Shown: positions 1-6,098 of the stretch, piece after piece
Numbering within the stretch: position 1 is the stretch's first letter
Layout: every line of letters starts with the position of its first letter
NCBI GenBank assembly: GCA_903939665.1
Contig: CAJAHZ010000356.1
Span: forward strand, 1 to 9,311
DNA length: 9,311 nucleotides
Reading direction: 5' to 3'
Source of the DNA: an uncultured Pseudomonadota bacterium
GTDB taxonomy: Bacteria > Pseudomonadota > Gammaproteobacteria > Burkholderiales > Rhodocyclaceae
Made by a program: the position numbers and the translations under genes
The notes under the pieces: generated by a model
Told to the model about the DNA's origin: nothing
What the model saw: the letters and a program-made list of their open reading frames with translations, nothing else
Database searches by the model: none

Positions 1-998
1 CGCGAGCGCAGGCCAAGGTGCTCGGCAAGATCCGAAAGCACCAGCCAGCCCTCGCCACCCGGCGCGAGGTGCGCCGCCAGCCCGTCGACAAAGCCGCGCA
101 ACATGCGGCTTTCCGGATCAAACACCGCAAACTCGATCGGCGAACTCGGGCGCGCCGGCACCCACGGCGGATTGCAGACCACCAGCGGGGCTCGTCCTTC
201 AGGAAAAAGATTGGCCTGCACGACACTGACCTGTGCGCTCAGGCCGAGCCGCAGCAGGTTCTCGCGCGCACAGGCCAGCGCACGGGGGTCCTGGTCGGTC
301 GCCACGACTCGCCGAACACCGCGGCGAGCCAGCACCGCAGCCAATACCCCGGTTCCCGTGCCAATATCAAAGGCCAGATCCTGCGCAGGCAAAGGCGCCT
401 CGGCGACCAGCCCGATGTATTCGCCGCGAACCGGGGCAAATACGCCATAGTGCGGATGGATGCGATCGCCGAGCGCCGGCACATCAACGCCTTTCTTGCG
501 CCACTCATGCGCGCCGATCAGCCCCAGCAACTCGCGCAGCGACGCGACAAAAGGGGCGTCCGCCGGGCCATAGGCCTCCAGACAAGCCTGCCGAACGTCA
601 GGCGCACGGCGCAGCGGAATCGCATAATCGCCATCGAACGGTAGCAGCAACATCCCCAGCGTGCGCGCGCGCTGCGACTGGGCAAGCCGATGCCGGTTGA
701 ACGCCTCAACCCGCGCCGCGACCGCGGTACCGACCGGCCCTGCCGCCTTGCGCGGCTTGCGGTCAGCGCGCCGCGCCATGGCCTGCAACAACTGGCGCGC
801 GTTCTGGAAATCACCCCGCCAGAGCAGGGCGCATCCTTCGCAGGCCAGACGATACGCGGCATCAGCCGTCATCAGGTCATCGGCGATCACCACCCGCTTG
901 GGCGGCGCAACACCGCTCTCCGAGCGCCAACGGGCGGAGCGGGACTCGCCCGCCTCGGTCCAACGGATAAGCGCCGGGAAATCTGCGGCTCCGGTCAC
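1..998 (-). CDS. Class I SAM-dependent methyltransferase, 3' end cut by window edge
   Basis: The frame is open from the left edge up to a TAA at 1092-1094. Numbered from a GTG at 998, the SAM-binding motif I (FDIGTGTG) lies at about 210-217 and a catalytic-type NPPW motif at 276-279, followed by an APGGEGWLVLSDL strand and helix. NPPW/NPPY-type motifs occur in Rossmann-fold methyltransferases that modify amide or base nitrogens (HemK/PrmC, RsmC-like); the substrate here cannot be told. The roughly 200-residue N-terminal part holds a WRGDFQNARQLLQ segment, which I take to be a substrate-recognition domain (inference). The start is unsure: GTG 998 keeps a protein-like stretch (RWTEAGESRSARWRSESG), ATG 872 is the first ATG and GTG 1085 is the furthest upstream; none has a good ribosome site. 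The C-terminus lies outside the window. Divergent from the zinc-ribbon gene. Confidence 0.8.
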   Translation of the reverse strand, partial: MTGAADFPALIRWTEAGESRSARWRSESGVAPPKRVVIADDLMTADAAYRLACEGCALLWRGDFQNARQLLQAMARRADRKPRKAAGPVGTAVAARVEAFNRHRLAQSQRARTLGMLLLPFDGDYAIPLRRAPDVRQACLEAYGPADAPFVASLRELLGLIGAHEWRKKGVDVPALGDRIHPHYGVFAPVRGEYIGLVAEAPLPAQDLAFDIGTGTGVLAAVLARRGVRRVVATDQDPRALACARENLLRLGLSAQVSVVQANLFPEGRAPLVVCNPPWVPARPSSPIEFAVFDPESRMLRGFVDGLAAHLAPGGEGWLVLSDLAEHLGLRS

Positions 999-1073
999 AA
1001 CATCAAGATCGACAATAATGGCACCTTCAAGGGAAAGACAAGCAGCCAGCGGCGTGCATGGCGGAAAGCCAAC

Positions 1074-1079
1074 TATAAT
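1074..1079 (+). promoter_or_regulatory. -10 box (TATAAT) of the zinc-ribbon gene
   Basis: A perfect TATAAT hexamer sits 31 bases before the ATG at 1111. Transcription would start near 1086, leaving a leader of about 25 bases that contains an AGGGGG ribosome site (1097-1102, 8 bases from the ATG). No convincing -35 hexamer is found 16 to 18 bases upstream (the sequence there is GGCGTG-like), so the promoter may be weak or activator-dependent. The box lies inside the possible 5' extension of the divergent methyltransferase frame, which argues that the methyltransferase starts at or below 998. Confidence 0.5.
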
Positions 1080-1110
1080 CTGCACATCATTTTATCAGGG
1101 GGATTTTCTC

Positions 1111-1344
1111 ATGTCGCTCGTACCCTGCCGCGCTTGCGAACATCAGGTCGACACCTCAGCACTCGCTTGCCCAAAGTGTGGCGCAACCGATCCGGCGAAA
1201 TCAATCAGCCGCCAGCAACGCAATGGCCGCACCCTGCTCATCCAGCTGCTCATCGGGCTGAGTTTGCTGGGTCTGGGTGGGTGGTACCTGTGGAACCACG
1301 TGCTGCCCCTGGTCAAGCAACAACTGGTGAAACCTGCCGCCTGA
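1111..1344 (+). CDS. Small zinc-ribbon protein with one membrane helix
   Basis: A 77-residue protein. Residues 1-25 form a compact zinc ribbon with two CxxC pairs (C6/C9 and C20/C23; the second reads CPKCG), expected to bind one zinc ion. A charged linker (about 30-40) leads to one hydrophobic helix (about 42-62), and the tail is short and basic. By the positive-inside rule the basic linker before the helix suggests a cytoplasmic zinc ribbon and a periplasmic tail (inference). Proteins of this build are common and mostly uncharacterised; zinc-ribbon ends often mediate protein or nucleic-acid contacts. The start is well supported by AGGGGG at 8 bases and an upstream TATAAT. It is monocistronic, with the cyclase gene convergent downstream. 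Function unknown. Confidence 0.85.
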   Translation: MSLVPCRACEHQVDTSALACPKCGATDPAKSISRQQRNGRTLLIQLLIGLSLLGLGGWYLWNHVLPLVKQQLVKPAA

Positions 1345-1364
1345 CCCCCTCGCTCGCAAACGAC

Positions 1365-1394
1365 AAGCCGGATTTGAAGATGAGTATCCGGTTT
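1365..1394 (+). terminator. Possible stem-loop after the zinc-ribbon gene
   Basis: AAGCCGGAT (1365-1373) can pair with ATCCGGTTT (1386-1394) around a 12-base loop, 21 bases past the stop codon; one pair is G-U. There is no U-run after it, so it is at best a weak intrinsic terminator. The rest of the 214-base convergent spacer (1345-1558) holds a 12-base palindrome around a GAATTC site (1428-1439) and a GGCGAC/GTCGCC stem (1512-1528), and no gene. Confidence 0.25.
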
Positions 1395-1558
1395 CCGTAA
1401 TTGACCGGCAGCGGTGGGCGACCAATGGCGGAATTCCGCGGAAAAGCTGCTCAGCAAACCGCCAGCTGATCTTTCCACACGGGATTGACGGCACCCGCCC
1501 CATGCGCCGACGGCGACCCAGCGTCGCCAGGTGCTGAACAGGACCGCCTCGACAATAA

Positions 1559-3514
1559 CTATGCCGCTGCCTCAAAACAAGTAACGCGGTTACGTCCTTC
1601 ATTCTTTGACCGATAGAGGGCCTCATCGGCGTTTGCCAACAAGGTGTCAAGATCCGAGCCATGGTCCGGGAATCCTGCAATTCCTGCCGAAAAAGTGACG
1701 CGAATCACGAGGTCTCCGTGCTTGACAGGCCTCTTGGCGAGTTCATGCCGCCACTCTTCTACGCGCTGGAATGCCTGCACGGGCGTCATTTTTGGCAATG
1801 CAACAACAAACTCCTCCCCACCATAGCGGCTAATGATGTCGCTTTCTCGCCCCTTCTCCGTCAGAATCGTTGTCAGGGCTCTTAGTACCTCGTCGCCGGC
1901 TGCGTGGCCATACGTATCGTTGACTCGTTTGAAATGATCGAGGTCCAGCATGACTATGGTCAGCGAATAACCTTCGCGTTTAGCGAGTGACAATTCGCGT
2001 GGCACGCTTTCGTCCAGGTAGCGTCGGTTGTAGATGCCGGTAAGTGGGTCACGAAGCACCTGTTCCTGCAGCATTTTCTGGAGCGCCTGTATCTCGCCCA
2101 GTTGTGCCTCCAATAGTTGCTTGGCTTCCCTCTCGCTCTCTTCGAAATGCTTCCTCTGGGTGATGTCCCTGGCAATATTCGACGCACCGATCACTTTGCC
2201 GGTTTCGTCAAAAACGGGTGAGATAGTCATTGAGATATCAATCAGTCGCCCATCCTTGCAACAACGAACTGTCTCAAAATGCTCGACTCTTCGGCCTTCT
2301 GCGATACGCGCCAGAATTTCAGGTTCTTCGTTCAGTCGACCAGGCGGGATAAGAATTTTCATCGACTGGCCAATCGTCTCTTCGGCTGTATAGCCAAAGA
2401 GATTTTCGGCGCCGGCGTTCCAACTCTTGATGATTCCTGCCAGGGTCTTGCTGATGACTGCATCATCCGTCGAATCCACGATGGCCTTGGCATGGCGCAA
2501 TTGCAATTCATCTCTTTCAGCTTGGCTCAGCAAACGCAACAGGAAGCCGCCAAGCATGATAGAAAGTGCCAGGAAACCTGAAGCCATCCCAACCGTCCGA
2601 TAAGCCTCCCCCGTCCAGCCGGACAAGTAGTCTTCCTTGGCCACACCAACGAGTACCATCATGGGCACCGTGGACAAGCGACGAAACGTCGATATCCGTT
2701 CAAATCCGTCAGCGCTGGCTGCAGTGACGTAAGTCGTCACCTGTTGGCCAGTCTCAAATATCTGACGCAGTTCCCTCGACACCGTATTGTTGCCAATCTG
2801 ACCAGCAGGCTTATCAGGAATGGCGGGGAAACGGGTGATCAACCCAAGATTTTCATCCCGCAGATTCAATGTTCCTTTCGGGCCAAGGTCAAACTGCGAA
2901 AGGATTTTGTAAAAGTGGTCAACAGCAATTGGCGTCGAGATAACGCCAGCGAATCGGCCGTCGGGATGGTTGTAACGTTGTGCAAAGCCGACGATATACT
3001 TCTTGGCAACACGGCCAATCACCGGCTTCGAAATCTGCGGGATACGATCCGTATGATCGCGGTGGTAGATAAAATAATCGCGGTCCGCCCAACTGGTTCT
3101 CGCTTGCTTGTTCAGCCCCTTGCCCAGGATAACAAGGCCATCCGCATTGGCCACTCGAAACGCCTCGACTTCCGGCAGGCGCTCTTCCTGCTTAGCCAGG
3201 AATGCAGCCATGGCGACCTCGTCAATGCCCTTGCCGGCAAGCTGGCGTTCGAGTTCGTCAGCCACAGTGCGCAACGCCAAGTCAATCTTTTCGATGCTGC
3301 TGGAAACGTTTTGATCAACTGCACCGGCGATGCTCTGAGTCAGGGCCTCGGCACGGCGTTCATAAAGCAGTCGACTGTGGTAAAGCGAATCCCCGGCAAG
3401 GATAAATACAAGGAGATTCAGGCAGGCAAGTCCAATCACCAGAAATCTGCGGAGTCGCAGTGGGGTCGGCAGCTTGGGTGTATCGCTGTCTGTTGTGGGC
3501 ACTGATTGAGTCAT
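1559..3514 (-). CDS. Membrane diguanylate cyclase: dCache sensor, PAS, GGDEF
   Basis: A 651-residue protein making c-di-GMP from two GTP. Order: cytoplasmic N-terminus; helix 1 (about 22-42); periplasmic dCache-type domain (about 43-303) with the family's DRDYF (144-148) and PDG.F.GV (184-191) signatures; helix 2 (about 306-328); PAS domain (about 336-455); coiled linker (about 455-487); GGDEF domain (about 488-648). The active site reads GGEEF (565-569), a functional variant. An RxxD inhibitory site (R556/D559) lies exactly five residues before it, so product inhibition is expected. There is no EAL or HD-GYP domain, so it should only synthesise. The dCache ligand cannot be predicted. The start is the first ATG after an in-frame TAA at 3533-3535; its ribosome site is weak (AAAGACAG). 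GC is near 50% in lines I counted, against about 65% around it. Convergent with the zinc-ribbon gene and divergent from the TetR gene. Confidence 0.93.
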   Translation of the reverse strand: MTQSVPTTDSDTPKLPTPLRLRRFLVIGLACLNLLVFILAGDSLYHSRLLYERRAEALTQSIAGAVDQNVSSSIEKIDLALRTVADELERQLAGKGIDEVAMAAFLAKQEERLPEVEAFRVANADGLVILGKGLNKQARTSWADRDYFIYHRDHTDRIPQISKPVIGRVAKKYIVGFAQRYNHPDGRFAGVISTPIAVDHFYKILSQFDLGPKGTLNLRDENLGLITRFPAIPDKPAGQIGNNTVSRELRQIFETGQQVTTYVTAASADGFERISTFRRLSTVPMMVLVGVAKEDYLSGWTGEAYRTVGMASGFLALSIMLGGFLLRLLSQAERDELQLRHAKAIVDSTDDAVISKTLAGIIKSWNAGAENLFGYTAEETIGQSMKILIPPGRLNEEPEILARIAEGRRVEHFETVRCCKDGRLIDISMTISPVFDETGKVIGASNIARDITQRKHFEESEREAKQLLEAQLGEIQALQKMLQEQVLRDPLTGIYNRRYLDESVPRELSLAKREGYSLTIVMLDLDHFKRVNDTYGHAAGDEVLRALTTILTEKGRESDIISRYGGEEFVVALPKMTPVQAFQRVEEWRHELAKRPVKHGDLVIRVTFSAGIAGFPDHGSDLDTLLANADEALYRSKNEGRNRVTCFEAAA

Positions 3515-3902
3515 CTGTCTTTGACTGACGCATTATCTCGGAGTTCAAAGATTACAGGCTGCTCATGAGTCTGCTTTCCGATTATCGGTTGGCACACCCT
3601 CCGATTCGCAGTCAGGTGCAAGAAACCAGAAGGCTGCAACTCCTTCGCATGGTACGCCCTACGCCTGCTCAGAGTCTCGGGTTCATTTGACCGAATGGCG
3701 GAGTCTGCCTCGGGCAAGTCTTTTGAACGGTGAGTATTCCTTGCTTCTGAGCGTCGGCGGTTGGTCGGCAGCTTGCCGGGCATCATGTCGCATCCGCTGG
3801 CCGTATCACCGCGCGGCTGACCACCACGCTGAAAAGCGCGGCAACTCTGAGCCAATCGTCGCTTCCGAGAAGTTCAGGCTGAAATCGATGCTGAGATTTC
3901 GC
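3515..3902. other. Long intergenic spacer, no convincing gene
   Basis: This spacer separates the divergent cyclase and TetR genes. It resembles the cyclase gene more than the TetR operon in base composition. It holds a CCGAT-T-ATCGG inverted repeat (3578-3588), 64 to 74 bases before the cyclase ATG, which could be an operator, and a CGGCA/TGCCG mini-hairpin with a three-base loop (3766-3778). No clear sigma-70 promoter for the cyclase was found. A minus-strand open frame from 3855 ends in an ATGA overlap with the cyclase start, but its protein is arginine/serine-rich with no recognisable fold, so I do not call it a gene. The region may be a decayed gene or a dispersed intergenic repeat; this cannot be settled from one copy. 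Confidence 0.5.
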
Positions 3903-3931
3903 TTGCAACAACAGAACGACCGTTCTATTAT
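3903..3931 (+). promoter_or_regulatory. Promoter of the TetR-hydrolase operon
   Basis: TTGCAA (3903-3908) and TATTAT (3926-3931) are separated by exactly 17 bases, a sound sigma-70 arrangement (4 of 6 and 5 of 6 consensus bases). Transcription would be expected to start about 7 bases past the -10 box, at or next to the A of the ATG at 3938. There is no Shine-Dalgarno sequence before that ATG, which fits a leaderless mRNA. Confidence 0.6.
3913..3926. promoter_or_regulatory. Probable TetR operator in the promoter spacer
   Basis: AGAACG and CGTTCT form a perfect inverted repeat with a two-base centre (AC). It fills most of the 17-base spacer and touches the -10 box, so a bound dimer would block RNA polymerase. 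Its place directly before a TetR-family gene points to autorepression, the usual arrangement in this family. Binding is inferred. Confidence 0.6.
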
Positions 3932-3937
3932 GTACCC

Positions 3938-4600
3938 ATGTCCAGTTCGCAAACAAAAACATCCAAAGGCGAGGAAACGCGCGCCGCCATCCTTGATGCT
4001 GCTGTCCAGCACGCAGGCATCGAGGGCTTTGACGCGCTGACCATCGGCACGCTGGCGACCAAAACCGGCTTGTCGAAGAGCGGTCTGTTCGCGCACTTCG
4101 GCTCCAAGGAAGAATTGCAGATCGCCACCCTCGACGAAGCCGTGCGACGCTACACTGAGGTTGCCTTCATGCCCTCGCTCAAGGCCCCGCGTGGCTTGAA
4201 GCGACTGACCGCGATGTTCGATAACTGGCTGCACTGGACCGAAAGCTGCGGCTTGAAAGCCTGCCCGATGATGTCGGCCAGCACCGAGTTCGACGATAAG
4301 CCGGGCGCCATGCACGACGCGATCGCGCACCATATGCAGCGGCTTAATCAGGAAATCATGCGCAGCGTGCAGACCGCCATTGAGACCGGCGAACTGGCGG
4401 CAGACACCGATCCTGAGCAGTTCGCATTTGAGTTGTTCGGGATCATTGCCTCCTGCTACCGTTCGCGAAATCTGTTCAAGGACGGCAACGCCAATCGCCG
4501 CGCTGAACAGGCGTTCAAGCGACTGCTCGCAACCAGCTTGGCGACGGCGCCCGCCGTCGATGCCAACAGCAACCTATCTTTTCAACGCCCAGCCGGTTAA
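3938..4600 (+). CDS. TetR/AcrR-family transcriptional repressor
   Basis: A 220-residue protein, a normal size for the family. The N-terminal DNA-binding domain spans about 12-60. Its helix-turn-helix is at about 34-55 (LTIGTLATKTGLSKSGLFAH), followed by the family signature FGSKEEL (54-60). The rest (about 65-200) is the variable helical ligand-binding and dimerisation domain; cysteines at 104, 109 and 173 are visible but not diagnostic. Such proteins release DNA when a small hydrophobic molecule binds. The likely targets are its own promoter, with the palindrome at 3913-3926, and therefore the hydrolase gene 14 bases downstream. The ATG has no ribosome site and lies at the predicted transcription start, so translation is probably leaderless. 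The inducer is unknown; the neighbouring hydrolase suggests an ester or acyl compound (inference). Confidence 0.92.
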   Translation: MSSSQTKTSKGEETRAAILDAAVQHAGIEGFDALTIGTLATKTGLSKSGLFAHFGSKEELQIATLDEAVRRYTEVAFMPSLKAPRGLKRLTAMFDNWLHWTESCGLKACPMMSASTEFDDKPGAMHDAIAHHMQRLNQEIMRSVQTAIETGELAADTDPEQFAFELFGIIASCYRSRNLFKDGNANRRAEQAFKRLLATSLATAPAVDANSNLSFQRPAG

Positions 4601-4614
4601 ACAAGGAGACTGTC

Positions 4615-5586
4615 ATGGCACACGCCAACACGAGCTTTTCTCAAGCACAAATAAGCACGATCGTTCGTTCTGCACTCATCCTGCCGGCACTCCGCGCCAG
4701 CATCCGCGCCGCGCTTGCCGTCGCACCGGCCTGGCTGGCGCGCACCGCTGCACGCCGCTTCATTACGCCACCCCGTCACGCGCACACGGCCCCCGAACTC
4801 CTCGCTTTGCAACGCGCACGCCCGCTGTCGATTGCCTCGCCGATGGGGCAACTTGCGGCCTGGCAATTCGGCGAACGCGGGCGCCCGGTCGTGATCGCCA
4901 GCCACGGCTGGGGCGGACGCGGCGCGCAGTTTCGTGAATTCGTTCCGGCACTTGTCGCAGCCGGCTTTCAGGTGTGGCTGTTCGACCATGTGAGCCACGG
5001 CATGAGCGAAGGGAGCGAAGCGCCAATTACCGATTTTGCCCGCGGCGTCGCCAGCGTTGTGCGCGCCGCCGAGTCTGACGGCGCAGCGCTGGCCGGGCTG
5101 ATCGGTCATTCGCTCGGCTCGGCGGCGATCGGCATCGCGCTGCGTCATGAATTGAAGGAGCGCACCGAAATTCGCGTCGTGCAGATTGCCCCGCCCGGCT
5201 CGCTGATTCGCTATTCGCATTTCTTTGCGCGCATGCTGGGGCTGCCCGAGCGGGTACGCGCAGCGATGCAATGGCGACTCGAACAGCGCATCGGCGTCGA
5301 GTGGCAGGAATTCGAACTGCCCGGCGCGGTTTCACGATTCAGTCAGAAGGCGCTGGTCATTCACGACGAGCACGACACCGAAGTAGCCATTGAAGAGGGT
5401 CTGGCGCTAGCCCGCGCCTGGCCCGACGCCCGCTTCATGCGCACCGCCGGGCTCGGGCACCGCAGACTGCTGCGCGATCCAGAGGTGATCGCCGCGGCGG
5501 TAAATTTTCTCGCCGACCGGGTCAGCTTCCCGCGGCCACCGGGCAATCAATCCTCGTCATTACCGAGGCCGGCACCACTTTACTGA
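4615..5586 (+). CDS. Alpha/beta-fold hydrolase (esterase/lipase-like)
   Basis: A 323-residue protein. All core elements are visible: the oxyanion-loop motif HGWGGRG (97-103), nucleophile S166 in GHSLG (164-168), a probable catalytic acid D254 in HDEHDTEV, and the catalytic histidine H282 in GLGH. Strand-helix segments between them fit the fold. The first 70 residues precede the hydrolase core and contain a hydrophobic/arginine-rich stretch (about 17-50) without a clear signal-peptide cleavage site; it could be a membrane-associating helix. The substrate is probably a carboxylic ester or similar small lipophile but cannot be assigned. A strong AAGGAG (4603-4608) six bases before the ATG fixes the start, and the gene follows the TetR stop by 14 bases, so they form an operon. 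The C-terminal tail (about 304-323) is proline/serine-rich and likely disordered. A terminator-like hairpin follows. Confidence 0.9.
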   Translation: MAHANTSFSQAQISTIVRSALILPALRASIRAALAVAPAWLARTAARRFITPPRHAHTAPELLALQRARPLSIASPMGQLAAWQFGERGRPVVIASHGWGGRGAQFREFVPALVAAGFQVWLFDHVSHGMSEGSEAPITDFARGVASVVRAAESDGAALAGLIGHSLGSAAIGIALRHELKERTEIRVVQIAPPGSLIRYSHFFARMLGLPERVRAAMQWRLEQRIGVEWQEFELPGAVSRFSQKALVIHDEHDTEVAIEEGLALARAWPDARFMRTAGLGHRRLLRDPEVIAAAVNFLADRVSFPRPPGNQSSSLPRPAPLY

Positions 5587-5593
5587 GACGCCC

Positions 5594-5620
5594 AGCCCGC
5601 GCTCGCCTGACCGGGCTTTC
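5594..5620 (+). terminator. Intrinsic terminator of the TetR-hydrolase operon
   Basis: AGCCCG (5594-5599) pairs with CGGGCT (5612-5617) around a 12-base loop, followed by TTCTT, 8 bases after the hydrolase stop codon. The stem is short but GC-rich. A second inverted repeat, CGCCTGAC (5604-5611) with GTCAGGCG (5625-5632), interlocks with it and covers the stop codon of the convergent gene, so the two stems exclude or thread each other. Confidence 0.5.
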
Positions 5621-5625
5621 TTGCG

Positions 5626-6018
5626 TCAGGCGGCGGCGAATCGTCCGCGCAGATAAGCGATGATTTCACCGGATTCATAGAGCCACTGGCTGTTACCCGC
5701 CTGATCGGTAATTTTCAGACAAGGCACCTTGGCTTGCCCGCCGCCGCGCACGAGTTCCTCGCGGTTTTTCCCTTCGTGCTGCGCATCGAGCCGGTCGATC
5801 TGCAGCGACAAGCGACGAACCTCCTGCCGTACCTTGATGCAGAACGGGCAGGTCTTGTATTGATAGAGGACGATGCCCCGACACGCCTGATCCACCTTCT
5901 CCTGCAATGCGGGCTGGCGCTTGACGCCTTTCGGCCGGGCCAGCATTTCCCAGAGCAGCAGCAGGGGGCCAATGATGAGGCGCAGCGTTTTGAAAAACAT
6001 TCTGAAAACAAATTTCAT
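5626..6018 (-). CDS. Membrane-associated glutaredoxin/GST-N-like thioredoxin-fold protein
   Basis: A 130-residue protein. A basic N-terminus and short hydrophobic segment (about 13-26, LRLIIGPLLLLWEML) suggest membrane association, followed by a linker and a thioredoxin-fold domain (about 48-128). Redox motif CPFC is at 57-60, the cis-proline is in KVPC (97-100), and YESGEI (114-119) matches the glutathione-binding ESxxI pattern of glutaredoxins and GST N-terminal domains. It is short for a GST, as the helical C-terminal domain is missing; this is the normal build of a known but uncharacterised proteobacterial family. The likely role is glutathione-dependent thiol-disulfide exchange near the inner membrane. 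AGGT six bases before the ATG is a fair ribosome site. It is the last gene of the minus-strand cluster, 80 bases after the membrane-protein gene; that gap contains only a weak bulged hairpin. Confidence 0.87.
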   Translation of the reverse strand: MKFVFRMFFKTLRLIIGPLLLLWEMLARPKGVKRQPALQEKVDQACRGIVLYQYKTCPFCIKVRQEVRRLSLQIDRLDAQHEGKNREELVRGGGQAKVPCLKITDQAGNSQWLYESGEIIAYLRGRFAAA

Positions 6019-6098
6019 GTCGATACCTAAAATGGAGGGAAGCTAAAAGCCGCTGATCAGACCGGACGACGCGCAAATGGTTCGCCGGACCTGCAAGA

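Noticed and set aside
18..644. Long plus-strand open frame of about 208 codons
   Set aside because: It lies antisense to the methyltransferase, whose motifs FDIGTGTG and NPPW are clear; the plus-strand protein is arginine/glutamine-rich with no motif, a typical high-GC shadow.
1428..1439. 12-base perfect palindrome GCGGAATTCCGC
   Set aside because: It lies in the tail-to-tail spacer of two convergent genes, away from any promoter, and a palindrome of this length is readily expected by chance.
2744..3505. Plus-strand open frame of 253 codons
   Set aside because: It is antisense to the dCache domain of the cyclase, which carries recognisable family signatures; no ribosome site or promoter supports the plus frame.
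3515..3937. c-di-GMP riboswitch in front of the sensor cyclase
   Set aside because: No GEMM-type stem pair or conserved junction bases were found in the spacer on the minus strand, only short unrelated inverted repeats.
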